DNA from: CAWBRT01 sp050015355
GTDB lineage: Bacteria > Acidobacteriota > Terriglobia > Terriglobales > Acidobacteriaceae
DNA length: 34,680 nucleotides
Assembly: GCA_050015355.1 (NCBI GenBank)
Contig: JBEKBO010000039.1
Location: forward strand, 1-34,680
Reading direction: 5' to 3'
The translations under genes were made by a program, and so were the position numbers. Positions 15,325 to 23,597 of the stretch are shown here, piece by piece (positions within the stretch are counted from its first letter, which is position 1; every line of letters begins with the position of its first letter). The notes under the pieces are model-generated. The model had not been told where the DNA came from, searched no databases, and saw nothing but the letters and a program-made list of their open reading frames with translations.

Positions 15325-17025
15325 CTACTCGCCGGACGCGGGTTTGAGTCGCTTGAAGTTGCTCTCCTTGGCGCGCTCAAGTTGCGCCGGAAGCTGGAGT
15401 TCCCAATCGAAATAAGCGTTCGCCGCCTGCTTGAATTCGGGGCTCATTGGTTCGAACTGGCCCCACAGGAACGGCTGCCGGAAGATATCGTCGGTCTTTG
15501 TCGCCAGGTTTTCGAAACCCGGCGTGAGCGGCAGGTTCGCCTTGCGCCAGGCCGCGTTGCCGCCTTCGAGGATGCTGACCGGTTTGCCTGAGAACTTCGC
15601 CAGATCACGCGCGCTAAGCGCAACCAGCGCCGAGTCGTCGCCCGTGACCACAAGGCTGGACGACTGCGGGAACGCCCCGAGACTTTCCTCCAGCCGCGAG
15701 CGAATGGCAAACCACGCACCCGGAATGTGTCCCCGCTTGTAACTGAGACTGTCGGCTACGTCGATCACGGTAACCTTCTTTGTCTGCAGCGACGCATTCA
15801 GCTCGGCACTCCCGATTCGCGGGAGCTTAATCTGGTCGAGGCCGGGAACAACCGGTTTATAGTCGCCCGATACCAGACTTGCGCCTTCGAACGGATTCGC
15901 CAGTACATAGGTTTCCGGCCAATCTGCCTGTACCATCCAGGACGCAGTCATCAGCGCCCGAACCATGTAATTGTCAATCAGCACGACTCTGGCGTTGCTT
16001 GTCGCTGCGTACTTGTCCATTCCCTGCACTAGCTGCACGCCCCAGCCGTAGGTCGAGTCGGGACGATGGCCGGCGCGATACTCATCCGGCGTGCGCAGGT
16101 CGATGATGTAGAGGCTGCGATCCTTATCAGCTTTGAATACCTCAAGCTGCTTGGAGTCGATTGTTTTCACTCCGAACCGGTCCGCCACCTTCTGCGCCGT
16201 TTGCAGCGCTTTTTGAAGATTGGTTCCCCATGGTTCCGGAGCGTGCCGGGTCGATCCGTGTTCGAGCTGGAAGCCGGCCATCTGCCAGGCCATTGTGCCG
16301 CCGCGCATGGCGGCGACCTTGTTAGGTATCCCCGCATTGATTAACGTCTGCGCACCGATAAGGCTGCGGGTGCGTCCGGCGCAATTTACCACGACCAGTG
16401 TGTCGGGATTGACTCCAAGCTGGAAGAAGCGGAAGACGAGTTCAGACACGGGCACATTGATTGAACCCGGTATGTTCATGTTGACATACTCGTTCGCCGG
16501 GCGGCTGTCCAGGATCAGCACCTTTTCCCCCGCGGCTATTCGCTTCTGCACTTCTTCCGGCGTCATCGTCGGGGGTTCGTAATTGACGGTGATCCACTCG
16601 CCGAAGGCTTTGCCGGCCACGCTCATGCCGCTGAAGATTTCGTAACCCGCCTTCTTCCATGCGGGATAGCCGCCATCGAGAATTGCAACATTGGTATAGC
16701 CAAGTTCTTTCAGTTTTGCGGCTGCTCGTTCGGACATGCCTTCTCCCCCATCGGTCAACACGATACGGGTAGATTTGCGCGGCAGCATCCTGAAAACACT
16801 GAGTTCCAGCTTGCTCAAAGGCATGTTGACCGCGTAAAGAAGATGGGCTTCGCCGAAAATACCCTCTTCTCGCGGGTCTATGATGGCGAGCTCTTTTCCG
16901 TCAGCCTCCATTGTCTTCAGCGCCGTGGCGCTGATGCGCACAAAGGAAGAGCCGGCGGCAAACGCGGTTGTTGCGATGATCATCGTGGCTATCAATGCTA
17001 CCGCAAACCAAAGCTTCGTCGTCAT
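15325..17025 (-). CDS. Exported multi-domain rhodanese-like protein
   Basis: A 566-residue protein with a Sec-type signal peptide (hydrophobic to about residue 24) and four rhodanese-like modules, roughly residues 29-130, 155-255, 288-385 and 402-515. Repeated marks are LAIIDPREE, VLILDSRPANEY, YIIDLRTPDEY and VTVIDVADS, and the ends LDGGYPAWKKAG, MRGGTMAWQMAG and LEGGNAAWRKA. Only module 2 has an active-site cysteine (Cys215 in NCAGRTRS); the matching loops are TDGGEGMS, IDNYMVRA and TGDDSALV. Family members move sulfane sulfur, for example from thiosulfate to cyanide or thiols, in the periplasm when exported. The LysR gene is upstream on the same strand, with a palindrome at 17112-17128 between them. 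Acceptor unknown. Confidence 0.85.
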   Translation of the reverse strand: MTTKLWFAVALIATMIIATTAFAAGSSFVRISATALKTMEADGKELAIIDPREEGIFGEAHLLYAVNMPLSKLELSVFRMLPRKSTRIVLTDGGEGMSERAAAKLKELGYTNVAILDGGYPAWKKAGYEIFSGMSVAGKAFGEWITVNYEPPTMTPEEVQKRIAAGEKVLILDSRPANEYVNMNIPGSINVPVSELVFRFFQLGVNPDTLVVVNCAGRTRSLIGAQTLINAGIPNKVAAMRGGTMAWQMAGFQLEHGSTRHAPEPWGTNLQKALQTAQKVADRFGVKTIDSKQLEVFKADKDRSLYIIDLRTPDEYRAGHRPDSTYGWGVQLVQGMDKYAATSNARVVLIDNYMVRALMTASWMVQADWPETYVLANPFEGASLVSGDYKPVVPGLDQIKLPRIGSAELNASLQTKKVTVIDVADSLSYKRGHIPGAWFAIRSRLEESLGAFPQSSSLVVTGDDSALVALSARDLAKFSGKPVSILEGGNAAWRKANLPLTPGFENLATKTDDIFRQPFLWGQFEPMSPEFKQAANAYFDWELQLPAQLERAKESNFKRLKPASGE

Positions 17026-17111
17026 AGGGCGTTCCTTTCTTCAGTTCACATAACGAATCGCTCGTCTCATCTGAAGAGCATGCTTTCGGCAAGTAGAGCC
17101 CGCGAATATCG

Positions 17112-17128
17112 GTATCAACAATCGATAC
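17112..17128. promoter_or_regulatory. Palindrome upstream of the rhodanese gene, candidate LysR-type site
   Basis: GTATC (17112-17116) and GATAC (17124-17128) flank a 7-base spacer. LysR-type regulators often bind 5-7-5 palindromes of this kind. It ends about 87 bases before the rhodanese start codon and lies just downstream of the LysR gene, so it is a plausible target. Confidence 0.35.
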
Positions 17129-17264
17129 ACTTCGGGCGGCGGCTTGGATGTGACCGGCGTAACAGGAGACAGTGAGCGCCAAGCAACCAAAGCTTCGCCT
17201 GCTCGGCCTGGTGTTCGTCACGTCTGGCGGCCGGTGGCACACCGATGAGCGTCAATCGACGGGC

Positions 17265-18152
17265 TCACTCCTGCAACTCCTTCTGCAGCGTTTTTACAAA
17301 GGCGTCCAGGGCGGGTGAAATCCATTTATCCCGGTGCCAGATTACTTGCGTCGAAATATCCATTGGAGGGCCGCTCCAGCGTAATGCCGTCAGTCGATCC
17401 TCACGGAGTTCGGCGGCCACGACAATCTCAGGCAGCAGCGCAACCCCCATGCCCAGCGCCGCGCAGCTTTTGATCGCTTCCACACTGGTAAACTCCGTCG
17501 TGTTTTTCGGGCGAATGCCTCGCAGCGAGAGCAGGTCGTCGAGTTTCTTCCGGTAGGCGCAGCCAGCTTCGGTCAGGAGCATCGTCTGACCCTTCAGGTC
17601 TTCGGGCGTCACCTTTGCCTTGGCCGCCAGCGGATGCGACGGGCCAGTAACGAAGATGACCCGCTCGGTTCGCAGGTGGATACTTGATAGCCGCTCGTTT
17701 GCAATTTCGTCCGCCATCCGAATCGTCACATCCAACTGGCCTGTCTCCAGAGGGTCGACCAGGTTCGCATCCTCGTAGGGGCGAAAGATCAACTCAACAT
17801 CCGGATACTGTTTGCGGAACTTGCGGAGTACCCGCGGCAGGCGATAGGTGAGCACCGATTCCGGCGCGCCCACTCGCAGCGGGCCGGATGGCGCGGAGCC
17901 GCTCGACACGGCATGTTTTGCTTCCGTAAGCGTGACCAGCACTTTTTCCGCGTAGGGCAGCAGGCGCTTTCCGGCCTCAGTCAGCACCACCCGCTTTGCC
18001 AGGCGATCGAACAATTGTGTCCCGAGTTCTTCCTCTAGCGAGTGGATCTGTCCGGTGACGTTCGACTGAACACAGTGCACTCGCTCGGCAGTCCGCGTAA
18101 AGTTCAACTCCTCCGCTAACGTACGGAAAATCTCGAGTTGCCGCACTTCCAT
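17265..18152 (-). CDS. LysR-family transcriptional regulator
   Basis: A 295-residue LysR-type regulator of normal length. Residues 1-60 form the winged helix-turn-helix (LNFTRTAERVHCVQSNVTGQIHSLEEELGTQLFDR shortened here to its landmarks TRTAERVH and LEEELG), and residues 90-290 the periplasmic-binding-like effector domain (LRVGAPESV, DVTIRMAD, CAALGMGVALLPE). The ATG at 18152 follows AGGAG at 18158-18162. Two inverted repeats lie directly upstream, so autoregulation is likely. Downstream on the same strand is the rhodanese gene; on the divergent side only a small ORF and a decayed reductase remain. Its original divergent target may have been lost. Effector unknown. Confidence 0.92.
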   Translation of the reverse strand: MEVRQLEIFRTLAEELNFTRTAERVHCVQSNVTGQIHSLEEELGTQLFDRLAKRVVLTEAGKRLLPYAEKVLVTLTEAKHAVSSGSAPSGPLRVGAPESVLTYRLPRVLRKFRKQYPDVELIFRPYEDANLVDPLETGQLDVTIRMADEIANERLSSIHLRTERVIFVTGPSHPLAAKAKVTPEDLKGQTMLLTEAGCAYRKKLDDLLSLRGIRPKNTTEFTSVEAIKSCAALGMGVALLPEIVVAAELREDRLTALRWSGPPMDISTQVIWHRDKWISPALDAFVKTLQKELQE

Positions 18153-18162
18153 TACAATCTCC

Positions 18163-18187
18163 TATAATGATGACTATAATCATTATA
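18163..18187. promoter_or_regulatory. Perfect inverted repeat next to the LysR ribosome-binding site
   Basis: TATAATGAT (18163-18171) and ATCATTATA (18179-18187) are perfect 9-base arms with a 7-base spacer. The left arm touches the AGGAG of the LysR gene. The run also contains three TATAAT words on the plus strand, so operator and divergent promoter elements probably overlap here. Confidence 0.55.
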
Positions 18188-18197
18188 ATCTATTGGA

Positions 18198-18215
18198 CTG
18201 ATAGATGTCTATTAG
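18198..18215. promoter_or_regulatory. Imperfect 18-bp palindrome, second candidate operator
   Basis: CTGATAGA-TG-TCTATTAG reads as a palindrome with one mismatched pair, 10 bases beyond the first repeat. The pair resembles the recognition-site plus activation-site layout of LysR-type regulators. Confidence 0.4.
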
Positions 18216-18476
18216 GCACTATCAAGGTGGAGCAGAAAGGTGAAACTCCATGTTGTGCACGCGATCCGCTACCGGCAATTCGCGACGGCGAACAACTCCG
18301 GTTCGTCAGACTGCCCTTCCTGGAATCGAAAGTTCGGGAGCCGGCAGGCGAGGTGCGTGCGCTTCGCGGAAATGGCGAACAAAATGAGCAAATCTCTAAA
18401 AGACAAGCTTACTGCTGCGATCGGCCCATTGCTGCGCTCTGAGCGCCGCGGCCGCAGAACTCAGGGAGGAGGCCCC

Positions 18477-18695
18477 ATGAAGAACGAATCCGTCACTCTC
18501 GCCGTTATCGACTCTTGTGCCCAGGAAGAAACTAACACGCGCTTAGCTTCGGTCGAAGCAGTAGGTCGTGCTCTCGGCTACACGGAAAAAGAACTGCTTC
18601 TTGCCGGTGACGTGCTCAATCGACTTGTGTGGAGGTATCCGGTTAGCAACGGCCGTGAGAAGACTCTCGAAGCCAAGGCCCACAAAGCCGCATAA
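18477..18695 (+). CDS. Small hypothetical protein
   Basis: A 72-residue ORF starting MKNESVTLAVIDSCAQEETN with a very strong GGGAGGAGG five bases upstream. It is hydrophilic and helical in appearance (RLASVEAVGRALGYTEKELLLAGDVLNRLVWRY is the core, positions 22-54), ends in KAHKAA, and has no signal peptide or membrane segment. I do not recognise a family. The same frame is open from 18240, but the ribosome-binding site favours the ATG at 18477. A 14-bp hairpin follows the stop by 25 bases. It is divergent from LysR, about 325 bases away, and could be its target. It may also be a non-coding stretch that happens to look coding. Confidence 0.5.
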   Translation: MKNESVTLAVIDSCAQEETNTRLASVEAVGRALGYTEKELLLAGDVLNRLVWRYPVSNGREKTLEAKAHKAA

Positions 18696-18719
18696 GACCA
18701 ATTGCCAACAGCCGAGTGC

Positions 18720-18757
18720 CAGCAACGGGAGGCGACATCCGCCGCTTCCCGTTGCTG
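18720..18757 (+). terminator. Long hairpin after the small ORF
   Basis: CAGCAACGGGAGGC (18720-18733) pairs with GCTTCCCGTTGCTG (18744-18757) over 14 bp with one G-T pair and a 10-base loop. No T-run follows, so it is either a terminator that does not fit the standard form or an mRNA 3' end structure. Confidence 0.45.
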
Positions 18758-18782
18758 CACCACGCGCCAAGACTGCCGGACG

Positions 18783-18921
18783 GCAGCATCTCCGCCCCAA
18801 TCCGGAAATAGACCGCCTCGACAGCCTCATGGGCAAGGCGTTATCGCAAGCGGGTTATCGCCAGAAGGTTTTCCTGATGACCAAGATAGACGGCCGTAAT
18901 CGGGCTGTCCACATCACTTAG
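18783..18921 (+). pseudogene. Aldo/keto reductase remnant
   Basis: One reading frame ends LMGKALSQAGYRQKVFLMTKIDGRN and then stops after six more residues at 18921. This matches the stretch G-KAL-(G)YR-KVFLMTKIDGR of aldo/keto reductases, around the strand carrying the catalytic lysine (the K of TKIDGR). A complete enzyme has about 300 residues, with a TIM barrel on both sides; here no further barrel segments can be read before or after in any frame. The recognition is from memory of the family. It is probably a leftover of a deleted gene, perhaps the former divergent partner of the LysR regulator. Confidence 0.5.
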
Positions 18922-18967
18922 CGCCTCGCTCGTTGCTTCGACGCATTTTCCCGCAGCGTGCCAGGAC

Positions 18968-20908
18968 TCAACGACATTCCCCGGGTTGTTGAGCGGACTT
19001 GGTGTGGTTTAGCAGGCCGCCGCTCAACACAATCGCCTGCTGCCGCGAAGTCAACCCGCACTTCGTGGTGAAGTCATATTGCTGGGTGATGTTCCTTATG
19101 GCAACGAGATTCCCGCTCAGAGCCTGGCGTACGTCTTCGATCACCAGTTCGTCGTCGGAATTGATTCTGTCGTAATCAAGGTCAGCCGTGAACATCAGCG
19201 GCACGATTCCGAAGTTGATCAGGTTGGCCAAGTGAATGCGCTCGATACTCTTGGCGATCACCGCTCGAACGCCCAGAAACATTGGACAACTGGCCGCATG
19301 TTCACGCGACGAGCCCTGCCCGTAGCTGCGCCCGGCAACAATGATAGAGGCCAGCCGGCGCTCACAATTCGCCTGGCAATTGCGCGGGAAGTCCGGATCG
19401 ACGTCGCGAAACACGAACTCGCTGTATTTGGCGATGTTCGAGCGGTACTTCATCAGGGATCCGCCAGGAAGGATGTGATCCGTGGTGATCGCATCACCGG
19501 CCTTCAGAACGACACAGCCGGTCAGGGTTGGCGGCAGCGGATCGTTGAAAGGCGGGGGACCGATGTTCGGGCCACGCACGATCTGCCGCGCGCCGGCGGG
19601 CTCGACGATCATGCTGTCATCGATATGGAATGCCGGCGTCTGGATCTCGGGGTATGCCATGCCGAGGTCGCGCGGATCGGTCAGCTTGCCGGTCAGTGCT
19701 GCAGCCACTGCCGCCTCCGGACTGACGAGATAGATTTGCGCGTCTTTGGTGCCGCTGCGGCCTTCGAAGTTCCGGTTATTGGTGCGCACCGAAACGGCTC
19801 CGCTCTTGGGCGCCTGCCCGGATCCAAAGCAGAAACCGCAAGTGGTTTCCAGAATGCGAGCTCCGGCATCGATCAGGCTGTTCAGCGCCCCATTGCGGGC
19901 AATCATCTGCAATACCTGGCGGCTGCCGGGAGCTACGCCAAAGCTCACTTCCTGGTTGACCCTACGGCCCTGAAGCATGGCGGCGACCATCATCAGGTCG
20001 CGATACGATGAATTGGTGCAACTGCCGATGAGCACCTGGTCGACCTTCATACCAGCCAGTTCGCGCAACTTGTGAACATTGCCCGGCGAATGGGGAGCGG
20101 CGACATTCGGTTCAATGTGGCCAAGATCGATTTCGATCACTCGGTCATAGGCGGCGTTTTCATCAGGCAGAAACTCCGCCCATTGCGCCTCGCGCTGCTG
20201 CGCGACGAAAAACCTCCGAGTCATCTCATCGCTGGGAAACAGCGAAGTTGTGACGCCAAGTTCGGCCCCCATATTGGTGACCGTGGCGCGCTCGGGCACC
20301 GTAAGAGCGGCGAGTGCAGGGCCGCCGTACTCAATTATGGTTCCGGCGTTTCCCGTGGTGCCCAGAAGCTTCAGGACTTCCAGACTAATGTCCTTGGCGG
20401 TACACCAGGGCTGCAATCTGCCGGTGAGATTGATTCTGATTACTTTCGGGTAAGTCAAATAAAACGGGCCGCCGCCGGTTGCGACGGCGCCGTCCAGTGC
20501 ACCGGCCCCGATCGCGAGCATGCCGACCGCCCCACATGTCGGCGTATGACTATCGGTGCCCAGCAACGTCCACCCGGGACGGCTGAACCTCTCCAGGTGC
20601 ACCTGGTGGCAAATCCCGTTGCCGGCCTTGGAATACTTCGCTCCGAATTTCGAGGCAGCGGTCTGAAGATAACAATGGTCGTCAGCGTTCTCGAAACCAT
20701 CCTGAAGCGTTTGATGGTCTATATAAACAACCGTCAGCTTGGTTTGCACAGCGGACATGCCGATGGCTTCAAATTGCAGAAACGCCATCGTTCCCTGGGT
20801 ATCGTTGAGCAGCGTCTGGTCTATGTTGATTCCCACTTCCCTGCCCGCCAGCATTTCACCCGCGGCGAGATGCTGCGCAATAATTTTTTCGACTAGGTTC
20901 CTGGCCAA
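18968..20908 (-). CDS. Aconitate hydratase, single-chain Aquifex-type
   Basis: A 646-residue aconitase-superfamily hydro-lyase. Three [4Fe-4S] cysteines are visible: one in LIGSCTNSSYRD and two in TTCGFCFGSGQ. GTDSHTPTCGAVG is the substrate-binding signature, and the C-terminal swivel domain has YGQGSSREHAA. The length fits the shorter aconitase subgroup (about 640-660 residues), not the roughly 890-residue AcnA. The start is TTG at 20908 with AAGGGAGC upstream. The preceding gene (79 bases) encodes an isocitrate lyase/PEP mutase-family lyase, and a transporter lies before it. The pair suggests isomerisation or hydration of a tricarboxylate or alkylmalate followed by lyase cleavage, so it may not be the housekeeping TCA enzyme. 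Confidence 0.9.
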   Translation of the reverse strand: MARNLVEKIIAQHLAAGEMLAGREVGINIDQTLLNDTQGTMAFLQFEAIGMSAVQTKLTVVYIDHQTLQDGFENADDHCYLQTAASKFGAKYSKAGNGICHQVHLERFSRPGWTLLGTDSHTPTCGAVGMLAIGAGALDGAVATGGGPFYLTYPKVIRINLTGRLQPWCTAKDISLEVLKLLGTTGNAGTIIEYGGPALAALTVPERATVTNMGAELGVTTSLFPSDEMTRRFFVAQQREAQWAEFLPDENAAYDRVIEIDLGHIEPNVAAPHSPGNVHKLRELAGMKVDQVLIGSCTNSSYRDLMMVAAMLQGRRVNQEVSFGVAPGSRQVLQMIARNGALNSLIDAGARILETTCGFCFGSGQAPKSGAVSVRTNNRNFEGRSGTKDAQIYLVSPEAAVAAALTGKLTDPRDLGMAYPEIQTPAFHIDDSMIVEPAGARQIVRGPNIGPPPFNDPLPPTLTGCVVLKAGDAITTDHILPGGSLMKYRSNIAKYSEFVFRDVDPDFPRNCQANCERRLASIIVAGRSYGQGSSREHAASCPMFLGVRAVIAKSIERIHLANLINFGIVPLMFTADLDYDRINSDDELVIEDVRQALSGNLVAIRNITQQYDFTTKCGLTSRQQAIVLSGGLLNHTKSAQQPGECR

Positions 20909-20986
20909 GGTTCTGCTCCCTTCAGATTGGGTAAGAAAGCAGCGCGGACCATGTTCGCATGCGCTGTCTTCCCGGGCTCGATTGGG

Positions 20987-21877
20987 TCAGTCGTTCGCGC
21001 TGCGCCCGAGCGCTTGCACTTTGTATCGCTCATCGAGGCTGGTCATTGCCGCCAAACCAGTGACTTCATTGCGTTCCTTCATGGTGATCATCAGATCTTC
21101 GCAATCCGAAGTCGTTCCGGCCGCCTGAAGATGTCGCAGCAATTTTTGCGTGCCTTTCACGGCTGCTTTCAGCGGGGCATTGGCGTAGAGAACAATTTTG
21201 AACCCTATATCCTGCAGAGCCTGATTGTTCAGCAGCGGAGTCTTTCCACCCTCGACCATGTTCACCAGCGTAGGAAGTTTGATCTGCCGGGTAATCTGAC
21301 GCATCTGTTCGATCGTGGTCGGCGCTTCAATGAAGATCACGTCAGCACCGGCCTCCGCATAGAGGGCGCCTCGTTCCATGGCATCTTCAAAGCCGTTGAT
21401 GGCAATGGCGTCCGTTCTTGCGATCAACACCAAGTCCGGGTCGAGGCTGGCATCTTTCGCAGCTTTGATCTTGCTGACCATCTCCTCTTTGCCAATGACA
21501 GCTTTGCCGGCGAAGTGACCGCAGCGTTTCGGCAACTGCTGATCTTCCAACTGAAGTGCGGCGGCGCCGATAGCCGAGAATTCTCTTACTGTTCTGTAGA
21601 CGTTCAGAGCGTTGCCATAGCCATTATCAATATCAACGACGACGGGCAGCGCAACCGCATCGTTCATCCTTTTGACGGTTTCCAGAATCTCCGTCATTGT
21701 AGCCAAGCCCAGATCGGGCAGGCCAAACTGCATGTTGGCAATGCCGGCGCCAGTGGCATAGACGACTTTGAAGCCAGCCAGTTCAACCAGCCGAGCCAGA
21801 AGAGCGCTGGACGCGCCCGGAGCCACTACGATTTCCTTACCGTCAAGCAGAGTTTTCAGTTGCTGCGACTTCTTCAT
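20987..21877 (-). CDS. Isocitrate lyase/PEP mutase-family lyase (2-methylisocitrate or dimethylmalate lyase-like)
   Basis: A 296-residue protein of the ICL/PEP mutase superfamily. The metal-site DIDNGYGN is at residues 82-89, LED follows at 110-112, and the catalytic KRCGH motif, whose cysteine marks C-C lyases, is at 117-121. The length suits methylisocitrate lyase (PrpB), 2,3-dimethylmalate lyase or oxaloacetase, not true isocitrate lyase. The frame is open from 21922, but the ATG at 21877 has AAAGGA eight bases upstream. Products would be pyruvate or glyoxylate plus a second acid. Next to it is an aconitase-type hydratase; no methylcitrate synthase (prpC) is visible, which weakens a propionate role. 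Confidence 0.9.
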   Translation of the reverse strand: MKKSQQLKTLLDGKEIVVAPGASSALLARLVELAGFKVVYATGAGIANMQFGLPDLGLATMTEILETVKRMNDAVALPVVVDIDNGYGNALNVYRTVREFSAIGAAALQLEDQQLPKRCGHFAGKAVIGKEEMVSKIKAAKDASLDPDLVLIARTDAIAINGFEDAMERGALYAEAGADVIFIEAPTTIEQMRQITRQIKLPTLVNMVEGGKTPLLNNQALQDIGFKIVLYANAPLKAAVKGTQKLLRHLQAAGTTSDCEDLMITMKERNEVTGLAAMTSLDERYKVQALGRSAND

Positions 21878-21934
21878 GGAAGCAGTCCTTTCCCCCGTAT
21901 GAGAGGAACGCCGTTGCAACACGGCTCGTTCTGA

Positions 21935-23182
21935 TTAGATTCTACCCGCCGCCCTCGTTTGCAGCGCTTGCACGTCGAGTTCGATCGGCTTTAGCTCCGG
22001 GATCACAAACAGGATCGTGCACGCCGCGCCCAGCGCCATACACCCTCCCGTAGCCAGCGCCATCCTGAAGCCTCCCGTGCTTTTGACGATCATACCGGTG
22101 ACAATCGGCGAAAGTACTCCGGCGAAGGCGCCACAGGTATTGGCGATACCGCTCAGCGAGCCTGCCATCTTGCGCGGAGCCGTCTCCGTCAGCATGGTGA
22201 AGTAGTGGCCGCCGGCCCCAGCCTGCACACCGACGCAGAAGATGAGCAGGTAGGCGGCAAGCATCGCATCGTGAACGAAACCGGCAATGATGACCGTCGC
22301 GGCGCAAAGCTGCAGGCTAACCTGAACACCCTTGCGCGCAACCGTCACATTGATCCCTTTGCGGACAAGCCAATCCGAGAAATAGCCCATCACAACCTGC
22401 GTGCCACAACCTGCCAGCCATGGCAAAGCTGCAAAGATGCCCATTTTAATGATGGAGAATCCTCTCTCCAAAACCAGGTATCCCGGAAGCCAGGTAATGA
22501 ACAGATAGGTCAGATAGTCCATGCAGAATTTCGTAATGCACAAACCTATCGTGGTCCGATTCAACAGGAACAGCTTCCAGGGAATAGCCTGTCGCGACTG
22601 GGCCTTCGGAGAATCCTGCGCCGCGTCTCTGTAGGCGCAATACCAGAACGCGCACCAGAGCAGACTGCCAATGCCAGTAATAAAGAACGCGTTACGCCAG
22701 CCCCATCGGGCCAGCAGGAAGGCCATGAGCAGCGGCGTCATGGCATAACTGAAACGCAGACTGGCCTGATACCAGCCTACTGCCATGCCTCTTTCCTTGG
22801 AGTCGAAGTTATCGACCACCACCTTGTTGCACGTGGGAATAGCCGCCGCCTCACCGGCGCCAACCCCCACCCGGCACAGGACCATGGTCAAGAAGTTCGG
22901 CGCCAGACCGGTGGCTGCCGATGCTGCCGACCACAGGGCGGCGGACCATCCCAACACTTTTTTGGCGCCGAACATGTCTGCTAAACGCCCGGCGGGAAAT
23001 TGCAACAAGGTGTAGGGCCAGAAGAAGGCGGATAAGATAACGCCCATTAGCGCCGGGTCTAATCGGAACTGCTTGATGATCATCGGCGCCGCCGATGAAA
23101 TGCTGACCCTGTCGATTCCATTGATGAATACGCCGCTGGCCAGCAATAGAATGACTAGTGGTTTCCGCAACTTGGGACTCAT
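21935..23182 (-). CDS. MFS transporter, anion:cation symporter-like
   Basis: A 415-residue 12-helix major facilitator. The ATG at 23182 follows AGGAG and begins MSPKLRKP before helix 1 (GVFINGIDRVSISSAAP); the longer frame from 23359 adds an implausible arginine- and proline-rich 59 residues. GEAAAIPTCNKVVVDNF and GWRNAFFITG match ACS-type symporters. It is followed by the isocitrate-lyase-like gene at 57 bases, so it probably imports or exports the acid handled by the lyase and aconitase pair. It is more distant from the other ACS-like transporters in the window than those at 4480 and 10094 are from each other. Confidence 0.87.
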   Translation of the reverse strand: MSPKLRKPLVILLLASGVFINGIDRVSISSAAPMIIKQFRLDPALMGVILSAFFWPYTLLQFPAGRLADMFGAKKVLGWSAALWSAASAATGLAPNFLTMVLCRVGVGAGEAAAIPTCNKVVVDNFDSKERGMAVGWYQASLRFSYAMTPLLMAFLLARWGWRNAFFITGIGSLLWCAFWYCAYRDAAQDSPKAQSRQAIPWKLFLLNRTTIGLCITKFCMDYLTYLFITWLPGYLVLERGFSIIKMGIFAALPWLAGCGTQVVMGYFSDWLVRKGINVTVARKGVQVSLQLCAATVIIAGFVHDAMLAAYLLIFCVGVQAGAGGHYFTMLTETAPRKMAGSLSGIANTCGAFAGVLSPIVTGMIVKSTGGFRMALATGGCMALGAACTILFVIPELKPIELDVQALQTRAAGRI

Positions 23183-23597
23183 GACATCTCCTGGTGGCAG
23201 CATTGTGCTACTCATGTTTTGGTGAAGCAATGGAAATCTGCGCGTCAGGCGAGGGCGGTTTGGACCTCTTCCTCGAAGCGGGCGATCACCTCGTGGTTGA
23301 GGTGAATGTGTAACTAACGTTCTCGCTTTCATTGAAGGGACGAAATACCAACGTGACACCAGCGTTCATCGAAGCCGAGCATGGTACGCCGCTCGGGTTG
23401 AGATGACCGCTCCGGTCGACACAATGCAGATCGTGTGATTCAGGAGGCAGCTCGGAACTGCCGAACCTGCCACGGTCTTAAAAAACATGGAACCGCATCC
23501 AAGTGTTCGATGTGAAATGATCTCAGGCGGCGCTCGCGACACGTCGCTGCCAAATCCGCTCAGGACAGGAATGTTGTGCGATCCAACACGCTTCCGG
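23183..23597. other. 415-base stretch between two MFS genes, no recognised gene
   Basis: Apart from the AGGAG of the gene at 23182, I see no gene. A short minus-strand frame ending VIARFEEEVQTALA stops at about 23246, but it is too short to assign. This region may hold the promoter for the transporter/lyase/aconitase genes. Confidence 0.4.

Larger units (their letters stand above)
18153..18476. other. AT-rich LysR promoter region without a recognised gene
   Basis: The first 65 bases are very AT-rich and hold the repeats at 18163-18187 and 18198-18215. The remainder to 18476 carries an open frame starting GTG at 18240 that runs into the small ORF at 18477, but the upstream part has no family features and I do not call it. 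Confidence 0.4.

Noticed and set aside
19079..21934. Three long plus-strand frames opposite the aconitase and lyase genes
   Set aside because: Aconitase cysteine motifs and KRCGH are on the minus strand; the plus frames have shadow composition.
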